Of a stretch of 64,000 nucleotides of DNA, positions 30,525-40,337 are shown piece by piece. Source of the stretch: Bremerella sp. P1 (GTDB lineage: Bacteria > Planctomycetota > Planctomycetia > Pirellulales > Pirellulaceae); the NCBI RefSeq assembly GCF_028748185.1, contig NZ_CP118164.1, forward strand, positions 5,915,814 to 5,979,813, written 5' to 3'. The notes below the pieces were generated by a model. It saw only the letters and a list, made by a program, of their open reading frames with translations, was not told the DNA's origin and did not search any database. Made by a program: the position numbers and the translations under genes. How positions within the stretch are numbered: position 1 is the first letter of the stretch; every line of letters starts with the position of its first letter.

Positions 30525-31967
30525 TCAACGGGATGAGTTCGAATACTTCTTTTCAATCTTTTTGCGAAACTCGGCGTCGGTGAATGGATCATCTGTCTGC
30601 TTCTGCCAGTCGGATAATGCGTGTGTGAGTCGCTGCTTTTGATTTGCAAACGCGGGATCGTCGGACAAATTGACAAACTCGATGGGGTCTTCAAGTAGAT
30701 CGTAGAGCTCCCATTCTGGTGGGTTCTCGAGACGCTCCATGGCTTGCCGGGCCGGATGATCGGCCGCAAGTTGTTTTGCGAAAACAGGGGCCTGGTCTCC
30801 ATCAATGGAAGGTGAAGCGGACAACTTCCCGGCACGTATGTTGTGAATCAACTTGAATCGCCCATCGGTAATGGCTCGTCGCGGAAAGAAGGGGGCAGCG
30901 CCATGATAGTGGAACTCGGCACCTAACGTCTTGCGCCAATCAGCAGAGTCCGAGGCCGTCAATATAGGCCGAAGCGAGTGGCCATGGAGTCGTTGTGGCA
31001 TGTCGACACCAGCTGCGTCCAAGATCGTTGGGTAGATATCGACACTCCCCACGAGGCGTTTCGAGACATGGGGTTGTGAGACACCCGGCCAGCGAGCCAA
31101 AAAGGGCACACGAAGGCCAGCTTCATAGCAACTCGTCTTACCACGAGCGAAAGGAGGTCCATGATCACCCAGGAAAATGATCAATGTATTATCCCATTGA
31201 TTCGTTTCCTGCAGCACTTGCATCAGCATTCCGATGGCCGCGTCGATACGATGCACACAGTTATAGTAGCCGGCAATTTTCGTGAGTTGTTCAGGTGAAT
31301 CGATCTGCTGCCAAGGCCAGGCAGGAACGTCTTCCGCCGTCACAACCGACTTGGGTATTCCTTCGACCTGATCAGGGAAGTATTGCGGTCCCTGGCCGCC
31401 ACCTGGCTTACGCCGTCGAGCAACGTGCGGATCAAACACGTTTAACATCAGGAACCAGGGCTGGTCATTCGATTGTTTAATGAATTCCCGTGCGTACTGC
31501 ACTTGCTTTTTGACCTGCCGGCTTCCGAACCCATTTCCTTGCCGCATGTCGAACTGGAATTGTTTTTCCGGATTCACGTGCAGTTTGCCGATGATGCCAG
31601 TGCGATATCCGCTTCGCTTCAAAACATTTGGCAGCAACGCATCATACAGATCGGGATGTACCTGAAATCCAACGTTCGCGTTTGCCAATCCATAGTGGCC
31701 GTTTCCGTGTGGGTATAGGCCTGTGAACATCGTGGAACGCGATGGACTACAGGACGCCTGGCTCACATACGCGGTTTGAAACTGAACCGATTGCTCAGCC
31801 AACTGGTCCATGTTCGGCGTTCGGGCGATCGGATCACCGTAGCACGAGAGTTGAAGTCCCAGGTCGTCGGCGGTGATCAACAGGATATTGAGTTGGTCTT
31901 CCGCAAGACTAATGCCGGGGCACAGAAGCAGGGTGAAAATGGCGATTCGAAAAAACAATCGAGACAC
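30525..31967 (-). CDS. sulfatase, heparan N-sulfatase-like
   Basis: A 480-residue secreted sulfatase (signal about 1-22). LLITADDLGLQLSCYGDP, formylglycine motif CSPSR (Cys73-Arg77), TGLYPHGNGHYGL and GIIGKLHVNPE are the pattern of the N-sulfoglucosamine sulfohydrolase branch, where GKLH replaces the common GKWH. FLGDHGPPFARGK is also in place. Translation appears to start at GTG 31967, with GAGG nine bases upstream, because no ATG precedes the signal peptide. It lies 90 bp before the DUF1552 gene and 69 bp after the esterase gene on the same strand. Confidence 0.9.
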   Translation of the reverse strand: MSRLFFRIAIFTLLLCPGISLAEDQLNILLITADDLGLQLSCYGDPIARTPNMDQLAEQSVQFQTAYVSQASCSPSRSTMFTGLYPHGNGHYGLANANVGFQVHPDLYDALLPNVLKRSGYRTGIIGKLHVNPEKQFQFDMRQGNGFGSRQVKKQVQYAREFIKQSNDQPWFLMLNVFDPHVARRRKPGGGQGPQYFPDQVEGIPKSVVTAEDVPAWPWQQIDSPEQLTKIAGYYNCVHRIDAAIGMLMQVLQETNQWDNTLIIFLGDHGPPFARGKTSCYEAGLRVPFLARWPGVSQPHVSKRLVGSVDIYPTILDAAGVDMPQRLHGHSLRPILTASDSADWRKTLGAEFHYHGAAPFFPRRAITDGRFKLIHNIRAGKLSASPSIDGDQAPVFAKQLAADHPARQAMERLENPPEWELYDLLEDPIEFVNLSDDPAFANQKQRLTHALSDWQKQTDDPFTDAEFRKKIEKKYSNSSR

Positions 31968-32036
31968 AGGGACTAACCTCGTTGATGGGCGATGGGCATA
32001 AGGTTCACGCAGCGAAGGGAGGCGTTCTCACGGCGT

Positions 32037-33020
32037 TTATTCGAGTTCTCGCGTCAACGAGGGGGCGTTCTTCGGTTCTGAAATTGCTGATTCGCCATTC
32101 AGGTAGCCAAGTCGAGTTAAATACTTATCAACGCGTTGAGTAGTGACTTCGAGCCAAGGAGTATCATTGAAGAAACCGTGCCCCTGATCAGCAGCCCACC
32201 ACAACTCGACGTCAAGGCCGAGTTCTTTGGCCTTGGTCGCATATTCAACACCATGTTTTGCAAGTCCGTCGTCGGTGCCAAAGAATATGATCGCTGGTGG
32301 TGCTTTCTTGTGTAGGAAACGTGTCGGCGAGATGGCCTTGTTAATGGATTTCCCCTCTCCGTCAGTAATCTCCCGATCGAGCAAGGTGAGGTCGAGCGCC
32401 AGATTGAAGAGTACCATCGCGTTGGGAATCGCAGAAATAGAAGGATCGTCACTCTTTGCGTTGAAGTCAGGTACAAGCGCCGTTGCTGCGGCGAGATGAC
32501 CACCAGCGGAGCCGCCTCCAGCGATCACCTTATCAGGATCAATGCCAAGGTCACCTGCATGCGCACGCACCCAGCGAATAGCGCTCTTGGCGTCCTCCAC
32601 ACAAACGTCGGGAGTAGTCTTGTGGGTTCCGAGTATTCGATATTCCGCACTTATGGCAACCATGTTCCGACTGGCAAGGTATGCGGACTGCCGGGCAAAT
32701 TGCTGAGGGGTTCCACCTTTCCATCCACCGCCAAAGAAGAAGACGATACAAGGCCTGTTCCTGCCGGACTTCTCCGGCGACCAGATATGGAGCTTCAGAT
32801 CACCCTGCGGAGTCGATTTGAAAACTTGCTGCTCAGCGCGAACGACCGCGTCGGTGAGTTGCGGTTGCCGGTCCCAGCGACTCAGCCGCTTTTGGGCTCT
32901 GGCGTTACTTTGCTCTTGGGCGATGATTACGCCGGGCACGGTTAACACCAAACCAGCGATCAAACCGAGAGTTGCCAAGGCGAGGGCAGTGCGGCGAATG
33001 AGGTGAATTAGATTTTGCAT
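32037..33020 (-). CDS. secreted alpha/beta-hydrolase esterase (BD-FAE/HSL-like)
   Basis: A 327-residue esterase with a signal anchor or signal peptide (about 12-35). The oxyanion motif is FFGGGWKGG near residue 95, the nucleophile elbow GGGSAGGHLAAA (Ser171), and a late Asp/His pair is suggested by FFGTDDGLAKHG and ADQGHGFF. This is the usual pattern of feruloyl- and acetyl-ester hydrolases of the hormone-sensitive-lipase type found in polysaccharide-degradation clusters. It sits between two sulfatases on the minus strand, 44 and 69 bp away, and would remove ester groups from the same glycan. Confidence 0.88.
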   Translation of the reverse strand: MQNLIHLIRRTALALATLGLIAGLVLTVPGVIIAQEQSNARAQKRLSRWDRQPQLTDAVVRAEQQVFKSTPQGDLKLHIWSPEKSGRNRPCIVFFFGGGWKGGTPQQFARQSAYLASRNMVAISAEYRILGTHKTTPDVCVEDAKSAIRWVRAHAGDLGIDPDKVIAGGGSAGGHLAAATALVPDFNAKSDDPSISAIPNAMVLFNLALDLTLLDREITDGEGKSINKAISPTRFLHKKAPPAIIFFGTDDGLAKHGVEYATKAKELGLDVELWWAADQGHGFFNDTPWLEVTTQRVDKYLTRLGYLNGESAISEPKNAPSLTRELE

Positions 33021-33064
33021 GATGTTTTACTTTCGTGTTGGGCGATTACTTGCTTTGATACTCA

Positions 33065-34459
33065 TCACCGCGGCCAGCCGCCGGGCTGCTCAGTCGCCGT
33101 AAGCTGTGTATCGGCATACCACGTCTTCAGTCGCTTCAGCATGGCGGCCGTTTGCTTAGGTTCCTCGCCAGCAAGATCGGTCGTCTCGGACGGGTCTTGT
33201 TCGAGACGGTAGAGTTCTACCTGTTCGTTCTCAAAGCTTCCCTTGCGGGCCTTAGGGTGATGGACGATCAGCTTCCATGGTCCGTCGCGCATGGCCTCGT
33301 CACGATTGCCGCTGTTGCTAAGTGACGCCCAAAACAGTGGACGCTCTGGGAGCGGTTTCTGCTGGAGGAGAAGAGCTGAGAGATCAATACCGTCGAGCGG
33401 GCGATCTGCGGAATGCTCTAGCCCGGCCAGCGACAGCAGAGTGGGCATGATGTCAAGCGTGATGGCAGGATCATTGCACTCGCTGCCTGCTTTGATCTTG
33501 CCGGGCCACCACGCGATGAATGGAACCTTGTGGCCTCCTTCATAGACGCTGCCTTTGTTGCCACGCAGTTGTTTGCTGCCACTAGGAAAATCGTAGGCTG
33601 CTGCGCCATTGTCGGAAAAGAAAAGCACAAGTGTCTTGCGATCCAATCCAAGGCGGACAAGCTGTTCGCGAATCAGGCCCACACCCTCGTCGATGGGCAG
33701 CGTCATGCCACGGTACTTTTCAACGCGTTCTTCAAAGTTAACAGGCTTCCAACGTTTCCAACCTTCTTCTTCCGTCCTTCGAATGGGATCGCCGCGTACT
33801 TGGACCGGATTGTGGATAGCCAAATGCGGTATGTAGAGACAAAAAGGGTGGTCTCTATTCCGCTCAATAAAATCCAACGCATATTGGTTGATCAGGTCGG
33901 TAACGTATCCTTTTTCCTTCGTCTCTTTGTGGCCGTGCCACCAGTCGTGCTCGTTGTGATCGCCGACGTGACTGATGAAATCGATATTGCCGCTGTGGTA
34001 GCCGATGAACTCGTCAAATCCGTGATTCTGAGGATGGTAGTCTTTGGAATTGTGTACATAACCCTGATGCCATTTACCAATCAAGGCAGTTCGATAGCCG
34101 GCAGACTGAAGCATCTCCGCAAAGGTCACTTCGGACGTCTGCAGGCCTTTCAGGTGTTCGGGATGCTCTCGCACTGGATGAATCACTGCTTCGATCCCGG
34201 CTCGTTGTTGATAACGCCCAGTCAGCAACCCAGCCCGCGTTGGTGAGCAGACCGTGCCCGATGAATGAAAATCGGTAAGGCGCATTCCCTCGGCGGAAAG
34301 ACGGTCGATTTCTGGCGTCTTGAAGTAGGGATTTCCAAAACAACCGACCCCGGCATAGCCCATGTCATCCACCATGATGATGACAAAGTTGGGGCGTTCC
34401 TCAGCCGCGGCCAGCGACGCGGTTAGAAAAAGGACCAGCAAGCAGAGTGGGTGTTTCAT
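33065..34459 (-). CDS. sulfatase, arylsulfatase-like
   Basis: A 464-residue secreted sulfatase (signal about 1-19). IIMVDDMGYAGVGCFGNP, the formylglycine motif CSPTR (Cys71-Arg75), ALIGKWHQGY and FFSDNGAAAYDFP are intact. It follows the DUF1592-type gene by 82 bp and precedes the esterase by 44 bp, in the long minus-strand run. The sequence resembles N-acetylgalactosamine-6-sulfatase / arylsulfatase A relatives, but substrate choice cannot be read from motifs alone. Confidence 0.92.
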   Translation of the reverse strand: MKHPLCLLVLFLTASLAAAEERPNFVIIMVDDMGYAGVGCFGNPYFKTPEIDRLSAEGMRLTDFHSSGTVCSPTRAGLLTGRYQQRAGIEAVIHPVREHPEHLKGLQTSEVTFAEMLQSAGYRTALIGKWHQGYVHNSKDYHPQNHGFDEFIGYHSGNIDFISHVGDHNEHDWWHGHKETKEKGYVTDLINQYALDFIERNRDHPFCLYIPHLAIHNPVQVRGDPIRRTEEEGWKRWKPVNFEERVEKYRGMTLPIDEGVGLIREQLVRLGLDRKTLVLFFSDNGAAAYDFPSGSKQLRGNKGSVYEGGHKVPFIAWWPGKIKAGSECNDPAITLDIMPTLLSLAGLEHSADRPLDGIDLSALLLQQKPLPERPLFWASLSNSGNRDEAMRDGPWKLIVHHPKARKGSFENEQVELYRLEQDPSETTDLAGEEPKQTAAMLKRLKTWYADTQLTATEQPGGWPR

Positions 34460-34541
34460 GTTAAGTATATGATAGAAATCGAAAAACTCTCAGCACCAAA
34501 ACCATGTTCATGTACGGCCGCGCATGATGGGGTCATGGAAC

Positions 34542-36428
34542 TTATTCTTTGACTCGGCGGTGGGTAAACAAGTAGCTCGTGATGACCTCTCTGATGATCG
34601 TCGACATTTTGTAGTCGTCTTCGGCGATCTTGACCATCAGTTGATCGATCACGACCTCATCATATCCTTCTAGCTGCCGCCCAAGTGCGTATGCCATCAA
34701 CCTTTCGGTGACGTTGCGAGCCATGTCGCCTTCTCGCGTGGCCAATAGCTCTTTCAATTCTGCCGGGTTGGAAAAGCTTTCGCCCGTGGGAAGCGTGCCT
34801 GCGGAGTCAATCGCGATGCCTGTGTTGTTCTTGTTGCGCCAGCGTCCGATCGCGTCGAAATTCTCCAGGCCAAAGCCAATCGGATCCAGAACCTTATGGC
34901 AGTTGGCGCAAGTGGCTTCTGATTGGTGCAGCTCGGTCCTTTGACGTAGAGTCAATCCCTCGAAGCTTTTCTGCTCCTGGTCTTCGAGTTCCGGGACGTT
35001 GGGCGGAGGTGGTGGAACACGTTCTCCGAGAACCTGCTCGAGAACCCAAACGCCTCGCCGAACAGGGCTGGTCCGATTGGGAAACGACGTGCTTGCCAGC
35101 GTGGCCGGCATGCCGAGGATACCGCCTCGGTTGGCGTTGTCTAACTTGATTCGTCGCATCTTTGGGCCAGTTACGGCTTGCTGTAGACCATACAACTCAG
35201 CAAGGGGCTCGTTCACGAAGGTATAGTCACTGTCCACGAATCGTAACACGCTCTGGTTGTCGTGGACGATACTCTGAAAGAATAGACGAGCTTCTTCGAT
35301 CATCGCATCACGCAGCGCCGGTGACATTTGTGGGAACAGCTCTGGATCAAACGTTTGATTCTTTAACTCGCCAACTCTCAGCCATTGCGCACCAAATCCG
35401 TCGAATAGAGCTCGCGATCGTTCATGCTGTAACATTCGCTCGACCTGAGCTCGCAGAACTTCCGGCTTGTGCAGTTGACCATTGTCAGCAAGCGCGGCGA
35501 GCGTGGCATCTGGAGGGGCGGACCACAGCAGATAGGACAACCGGGATGCCAACTGAAAGTCATCCAATGGTACGACTTCGGCCTTCGAGTCGACTTCCGA
35601 CGCTGGTGTAATAAAAAGAAACTGCGGAGAGACGAGGATTGCCTTCCACATCAGGCTGAGCGACTCGGTATAGTTCAGCTTGTTCTCGTGGCCGAGGTCA
35701 AAGATGCTAACCAGGACATCTAGTTCTGTATCGGTAGGCGGCCGACGGTAGGCGTCGCGAGCCAACGACCGCGCGACTTCCCGAGCCGCGGCCCGCAGAT
35801 CAGTATCCTTGGTTGGTAACTCGCCGAATAGGCGTTTCTGGACGTCAGTGGGCGGATCACCCTCGGGGGCAACGATCTGATCGACAACTTGGTTCGCAAT
35901 CGTGAGAAACAACTCAGACTGTAGTGGTGAAATCGAGTTCAGATAGCCCTCACCAACGACCTCGTCAGGCAGGCTGGCTGTAATTGACGGGGAGACGCCG
36001 TAAAGGTCGTGAAGCGTGTTGGCGTACTCTACTTTGCTCAGGCGACGAAGTACGAAGGGGCCGGGGTCGCGTGGGGCCAGGAACTTGAGCTTGCCGATCC
36101 ACTCGACGAACTGGCGGCGCTGTTCCTCGGAAGGGATCTCATCCGCATACTCGGGCGGCATGTCGTGCACTTTGACGTTTGCTACGGACTTCTTCCAATG
36201 TATAGATGACGACGTAGCACCAGGTGTACTAAGGGCAGATTGAAGATTGATGCCAGCCTCGGGACGAGTGTTATGGCAACTGATGCAGTACTTTTTGACG
36301 AAGGGGCCAACCTTTTCTTTGAATGTCTTTTGAGCATCGGCCCGAAGCGCTTCTTCGCTCATGGGCTCTGCACGACACAGTGAAACTAAAGACAACACCA
36401 GGCCGACGCCGATTGCCAAACGCAGCAT
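34542..36428 (-). CDS. DUF1587/1592/1588/1585 cytochrome-type protein
   Basis: A 628-residue exported protein (signal about 1-20, CRA-EPM). It begins with a haem site [13 protein letters not shown] (Cys48, Cys51, His52), passes through a DUF1587-like segment with [19 protein letters not shown] near 125-145, DUF1592 in the middle, DUF1588 with [19 protein letters not shown] near residue 510 and DUF1585 at the end. It is the intact counterpart of the partial protein at the left edge. ATG 36428 was chosen for the signal peptide; another ATG lies 24 codons upstream. It is the first gene of the minus-strand run and diverges from the sulfatase at 36800. Confidence 0.9.
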   Translation of the reverse strand: MLRLAIGVGLVLSLVSLCRAEPMSEEALRADAQKTFKEKVGPFVKKYCISCHNTRPEAGINLQSALSTPGATSSSIHWKKSVANVKVHDMPPEYADEIPSEEQRRQFVEWIGKLKFLAPRDPGPFVLRRLSKVEYANTLHDLYGVSPSITASLPDEVVGEGYLNSISPLQSELFLTIANQVVDQIVAPEGDPPTDVQKRLFGELPTKDTDLRAAAREVARSLARDAYRRPPTDTELDVLVSIFDLGHENKLNYTESLSLMWKAILVSPQFLFITPASEVDSKAEVVPLDDFQLASRLSYLLWSAPPDATLAALADNGQLHKPEVLRAQVERMLQHERSRALFDGFGAQWLRVGELKNQTFDPELFPQMSPALRDAMIEEARLFFQSIVHDNQSVLRFVDSDYTFVNEPLAELYGLQQAVTGPKMRRIKLDNANRGGILGMPATLASTSFPNRTSPVRRGVWVLEQVLGERVPPPPPNVPELEDQEQKSFEGLTLRQRTELHQSEATCANCHKVLDPIGFGLENFDAIGRWRNKNNTGIAIDSAGTLPTGESFSNPAELKELLATREGDMARNVTERLMAYALGRQLEGYDEVVIDQLMVKIAEDDYKMSTIIREVITSYLFTHRRVKE

Positions 36429-36799
36429 CGTGTGAGCCGGTGAAAAGTTCGTACCGAGCGACGGACGAAATTGTTTGTCATGCAGGTAGGCTGTTCTCAT
36501 GTCGTGGATGGTTATCCGTATCAGACGAGGCGAAGAATTCCAAGGAATTCATCTGGCGAGATTGTGGAGGGCTGTGTGGTGGGGATGCTGGTCGTAGACC
36601 CAACACCAGAAACTTATCTTCCACTTTGCCTGTGTCTGGGGCAAGAATAATCTTCGCTGAGCCACTCGGTTCGGGGGTGCGGCTAATCTCCATGGTGTTT
36701 TCGCAGGGACTCGATTCCGGTTGTGCGGTTGGGTTACTATGGAGTTCGCCGCCCTCCTGGGTATTCCCTTTTCCCAGCGAAACCTCTTCGAAGGCCATC
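36429..36799. other. divergent promoter region
   Basis: A 371-bp stretch between divergent genes that should carry promoters for both. A minus-strand open frame (36478-36924) crosses it and runs antisense into the sulfatase start, but it has no ribosome-binding site, no recognisable domain and an odd, Pro/Ser-rich composition, so I do not call it. No other structure stands out. Confidence 0.4.
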
Positions 36800-38266
36800 A
36801 TGAAATCCGTCCATTCTGCTTTTTTGATTCTCTGTACGCTGGTTGCTCTGCTTCTCCACGGCTCGCCTGTCCAGGCCGCTAACCCCAATGTGTTGTTTAT
36901 TGCCGTGGATGACTTGGCTTGCACACTAGGATGTTACGGAGACGTCGTTGCGAAAACGCCGAACATCGATCGATTAGCGGCCGCGGGAATCTGCTTTCGG
37001 CGGGCCTATAACCAGTTGCCGCTGTGCAATCCGACGCGTGCATCGGTGATGACGGGACTGCGTCCCGATCAGATCAAAGTGTATGATCTCGATCGTCATT
37101 TTCGTGACGAAGTGCCTGATGTGGTGACGCTGTCGCAGGCGTTTCAAAAGGCGGGTTACTTTACAGCACGTGTCGGGAAGATCTATCACTACAACGTGCC
37201 AGCTTCGATTGGAACCGATGGCTTCGACGACCCTCCTTCGTGGCACCGAACGGTCAATCCGAAGGGCCGCGATAAGGCCGAAGAGGCGCAGATCTTCAAT
37301 GCCGAGCCCCATCGCAAGATCAGCGCGGCCCTCAGTTGGCTAGCCGCCGACGGGACTGCCGAAGAGCAAACCGATGGCATGATCGCCACTGAAGCGATCA
37401 AGATCATGCGGGAAAGGAAGGACGAACCATTCTTTTTGGGTGTCGGCTTCTTTCGACCGCATACCCCTTACGTGGCTCCCAAAGAGTTCTTCGAGATGTA
37501 CCCGCTCGATTCGTTGCGCCTGCCATACGCCCCGGAGAACGACCGCGACGATATCCCCACAGCTGCGTTCGCCCATAATTGCCCTGTGCCGAACTATGGC
37601 CTCGATGAACCGACCTTACTAAAAGCTACGCAGGCCTACTATGCCTGTGTGTCGATGGTAGATGCCCAGGTCGGACGACTGCTTTCTGCATTGGATGAGT
37701 TGGGTATCGCTGAGAATACCATTGTTGTTTTTTGGAGTGATCATGGTTACCACCTGGGCGAGCACGATGGCATCTGGCAGAAACGTACGCTGTTTGAACA
37801 AGCGTCTCGAGCTCCGTTAATCGTTCATGCTCCGGGACAGCAAGGGCAGGGAGCCTGCGGTCGGATTGTAGAGTTCGTCGATATCTATCCGACGTTGACC
37901 GATCTGGCGGGTGTCGATGCACCGGATAATCTGGCGGGTCGTAGTCTGCGTCGCTTGATTGAGGATCCGCACGCGCAGTGGGACGGCCAAGCCATCACCC
38001 AAGTCCTGCGTCCGGCCGACGACCGCCTACCGGAGATGGTCATGGGGTGCAGTATTCGCACCGATCGTTACCGCTACACCGAATGGGGCGACGGCAAGTA
38101 TGGTGTCGAGCTATATGACCATCACGCCGATCCTAGCGAGTTCAACAATCTGGCTCAGGATCCTGACAAGGGAGCGCAAGCCGTGATCGCAACGCTGCGC
38201 AGTCAACTCAGAAAGAAAGCTTCAGGAAAGACGCCCACCGTGCCTGTGAACCCCGCTCGGCTGTAA
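36800..38266 (+). CDS. sulfatase, iduronate-2-sulfatase-like
   Basis: A 488-residue secreted sulfatase (signal about 1-27). [16 protein letters not shown], the formylglycine motif CNPTR (Cys76-Arg80), RVGKIYHY in place of [19 protein letters not shown] and [18 protein letters not shown] are all typical of iduronate-2-sulfatases and their bacterial relatives. The open frame extends 159 codons upstream, but ATG 36800 begins the signal peptide and the upstream part has no protein-like features. It stands alone on the plus strand; a transposase remnant touches its 3' end. Confidence 0.92.
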   Translation: MKSVHSAFLILCTLVALLLHGSPVQAANPNVLFIAVDDLACTLGCYGDVVAKTPNIDRLAAAGICFRRAYNQLPLCNPTRASVMTGLRPDQIKVYDLDRHFRDEVPDVVTLSQAFQKAGYFTARVGKIYHYNVPASIGTDGFDDPPSWHRTVNPKGRDKAEEAQIFNAEPHRKISAALSWLAADGTAEEQTDGMIATEAIKIMRERKDEPFFLGVGFFRPHTPYVAPKEFFEMYPLDSLRLPYAPENDRDDIPTAAFAHNCPVPNYGLDEPTLLKATQAYYACVSMVDAQVGRLLSALDELGIAENTIVVFWSDHGYHLGEHDGIWQKRTLFEQASRAPLIVHAPGQQGQGACGRIVEFVDIYPTLTDLAGVDAPDNLAGRSLRRLIEDPHAQWDGQAITQVLRPADDRLPEMVMGCSIRTDRYRYTEWGDGKYGVELYDHHADPSEFNNLAQDPDKGAQAVIATLRSQLRKKASGKTPTVPVNPARL

Positions 38267-38625
38267 TGCCGCAGTACTCCTTCCGCCAGCGATCAAGCAA
38301 ACGCTCGGTTACACCGATCGCCTGGTCGAACTGAGAAATTGTTTTCTCGTTGTAAGCACTGTATCTTCGAGTAGGCAACTCAGACGAGCGCGACGATGAG
38401 CGTCACACACGGCACATTTTGCTTAAGCTCCTTATCTTTCCAGGTGGCCGCGTCGAAGACGCGAGTTTAAGCGACTCGTCATTTCGTAATATTTTTATGG
38501 AAACTTTTTGCGGAATTTGCTACATTGCCACCAACGGTTAATCCTTCCTGCGCTTCTTCCCCTCACATCCCTTCCACAACTCGGTCGGCCCCTCGCCGAT
38601 TTCCTCATTTCCCGGGTTTTGAATC
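38267..38625. other. intergenic region with transposase fossil and upstream sequence of PSD1 gene
   Basis: A 359-bp stretch. The first 110 bp are the transposase remnant on the minus strand. The rest, 38379-38625, is non-coding and AT-rich around 38480-38510 (runs of T and A near the middle), the likely promoter area for the PSD1 gene at 38626. No hairpin of note. Confidence 0.4.
38268..38378 (-). pseudogene. fragment of an IS3-type transposase OrfA
   Basis: The minus strand just after the sulfatase stop reads NEKTISQFDQAIGVTERLLD followed by RWRKEYCG, the helix-turn-helix segment of IS3-family OrfA proteins (compare the familiar GVTEQTYYRWRKEYGG). Only about 35 codons remain; there is no start, no OrfB and no terminal repeat. 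The frame runs on into the end of the sulfatase, so an old insertion was cut back to this point. Confidence 0.65.
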
Positions 38626-40278
38626 ATGGCACTGGCTCGTCACTGCGCGTTGCTGATGCGCTTCGTATGTTTCACTCTCGTGATCACCTTCATTGAATCG
38701 AACGTCCCGTCTGTCATTCGTGGAGCCGATTTACTGCCGGAGGAACGATCGATCGCCGAAGTGGTCGATCACTACATTTCGGAGCGACTTAAGCAGGAAA
38801 AGATCGAGGCAGCCCCGTCGGCCAATGACGCTAATGTACTTAGGCGGACAACACTCGATCTGGTTGGACGCATACCGACCAGCGGCGAAACCGCCAGCTA
38901 TCTCGCGGATACCGATGAATACAAGCGGCAGAATTTGATTGATCGGCTTATCGGGTCGCCAGCTTTCGTTCGGCACCAAGTGAATGAATTCGACGCCTTA
39001 CTGATGCCAGGCAATAAGAGCAGCTTGCGTGAGTACCTGTTGCCGGCGTTCACTGAAAATCGGCCATGGGACCAGATGTTTCGGGAGATGATGCTTGGGC
39101 GAGAGGATGACCCAGAGCAGAAAGGAGCGCTCCAGTTTGTGAAATCCCGAGTAGGCGATATCGACCGTTTGACGAATGATGTCAGCGTTACTTTCTTCGG
39201 CGTCAATGTAAGTTGTGCTCAGTGTCACGACCACCCGGATGTGTTCGAATGGAGTCAAGATCGCTTCTACGGCATGAAGTCATTCTTCAACCGTTCCTTT
39301 GAAAACGGAGGCTTTCTCGGCGAGCGTAATTATGGGTTGGTTTCGTATCAGACGACTGACGGCGAGGCACGCAAAGCCCAATTGATGTTCTTGACCGGCA
39401 CGGTGCTAGAAGAACCGGAGTTTGCTGAGCCAGACGACGAGGCCAAGAAGGCAGAAAAGAAGAAGCTGGATGAGTTAAAGAAGCAAAAGCAAGCTCCTCC
39501 TGCGCCCAGTTTCAGTCGTCGCGAACAATTGGTCGAGATCGCCTTGAAGTCAGGCGAAAACAATTACTTCGCCAAAGCGATTGTTAACAAAGTGTGGAAT
39601 CGATTCTTTGGATATGGACTGGTGATGCCTTTGGATCAGATGCATCCCGAAAATCCATCGAGCCATCCAGAATTGTTGGAGTGGCTTGCTCGCGATCTCG
39701 TTCGGCACAAATTCGATTTGACCCGGCTTGTCCGTGGCATTGTTTCGAGCGAGGCGTACTGTCGTTCCAGTATATGGCCAGGAGATTCTCGACCCGATCC
39801 AGATATGTTCGCAGTAGGCAGCGTACGACCTTTGACCCCTTTCCAATATGCGACGCTCTTGCGCGTGGCGACTGCCAATCCAGACCTACTTGGCAACGAT
39901 CAAGAGGCAGGAGATACAGAATCGCGCTTGGATAACCTCGAAAACGCAGCACGCGGGTTCGCCCGTGAAATCGAGTATCCCGGCGCTGGCTTTCAGGTCA
40001 GCGTTTCCGAGGCTCTGTTGTTTTCCAACAACGAACGAGTGCGCAATGAACTGCTGCGGGATTCCAATGACATGCTCATCGGAAAATTGAAAAAGATTGA
40101 TGACACGAACGAAATAGTACGTGTTGCCACCATGTCGATCTGGAATCGTTTGCCTGATCCAGACGAAGAAGCGGCTTTGGCCGCATACATTGAAACTCGT
40201 TCGGACCGTCGCGACGAAGCCATTGGTCAAATGGTCTGGGCCATGTTGACCTGCAGCGAGTGTCGATTCAATTACTAA
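38626..40278 (+). CDS. DUF1549/DUF1553 (PSD1-type) protein
   Basis: A 550-residue exported protein with a hydrophobic signal (about 8-32). DUF1549 occupies about 45-230 (VDHYISERLKQEK, RRTTLDLVGRIPT, and a haem-type CAQCHDHP at 197-204). DUF1553 covers about 300-500 (VNKVWNRFFGYGLV, NPSSHPELLEWLARDL). Unlike the 1010-residue relative at 48497-51529 it lacks the N-terminal cytochrome and the LamG insert. Such proteins are found with DUF1501 partners, and here a DUF1501 gene follows after about 60 bp. Function unknown; an electron-transfer or oxidative role on carbohydrate is assumed from the haem motifs. Confidence 0.88.
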   Translation: MALARHCALLMRFVCFTLVITFIESNVPSVIRGADLLPEERSIAEVVDHYISERLKQEKIEAAPSANDANVLRRTTLDLVGRIPTSGETASYLADTDEYKRQNLIDRLIGSPAFVRHQVNEFDALLMPGNKSSLREYLLPAFTENRPWDQMFREMMLGREDDPEQKGALQFVKSRVGDIDRLTNDVSVTFFGVNVSCAQCHDHPDVFEWSQDRFYGMKSFFNRSFENGGFLGERNYGLVSYQTTDGEARKAQLMFLTGTVLEEPEFAEPDDEAKKAEKKKLDELKKQKQAPPAPSFSRREQLVEIALKSGENNYFAKAIVNKVWNRFFGYGLVMPLDQMHPENPSSHPELLEWLARDLVRHKFDLTRLVRGIVSSEAYCRSSIWPGDSRPDPDMFAVGSVRPLTPFQYATLLRVATANPDLLGNDQEAGDTESRLDNLENAARGFAREIEYPGAGFQVSVSEALLFSNNERVRNELLRDSNDMLIGKLKKIDDTNEIVRVATMSIWNRLPDPDEEAALAAYIETRSDRRDEAIGQMVWAMLTCSECRFNY

Positions 40279-40337
40279 CCGCATAAAATTGGGCAACCAG
40301 GCTGGCTTGCCATGGCATTTGAGTCAGGAGAATGACT

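Noticed and set aside
33530-34246. 238-codon plus-strand frame
   Set aside because: Antisense shadow inside the sulfatase at 33065-34459.
36478-36924. 148-codon minus-strand frame over the sulfatase start
   Set aside because: Runs antisense to the signal peptide of a clear sulfatase gene; Pro/Ser-rich, low-complexity sequence without motifs.
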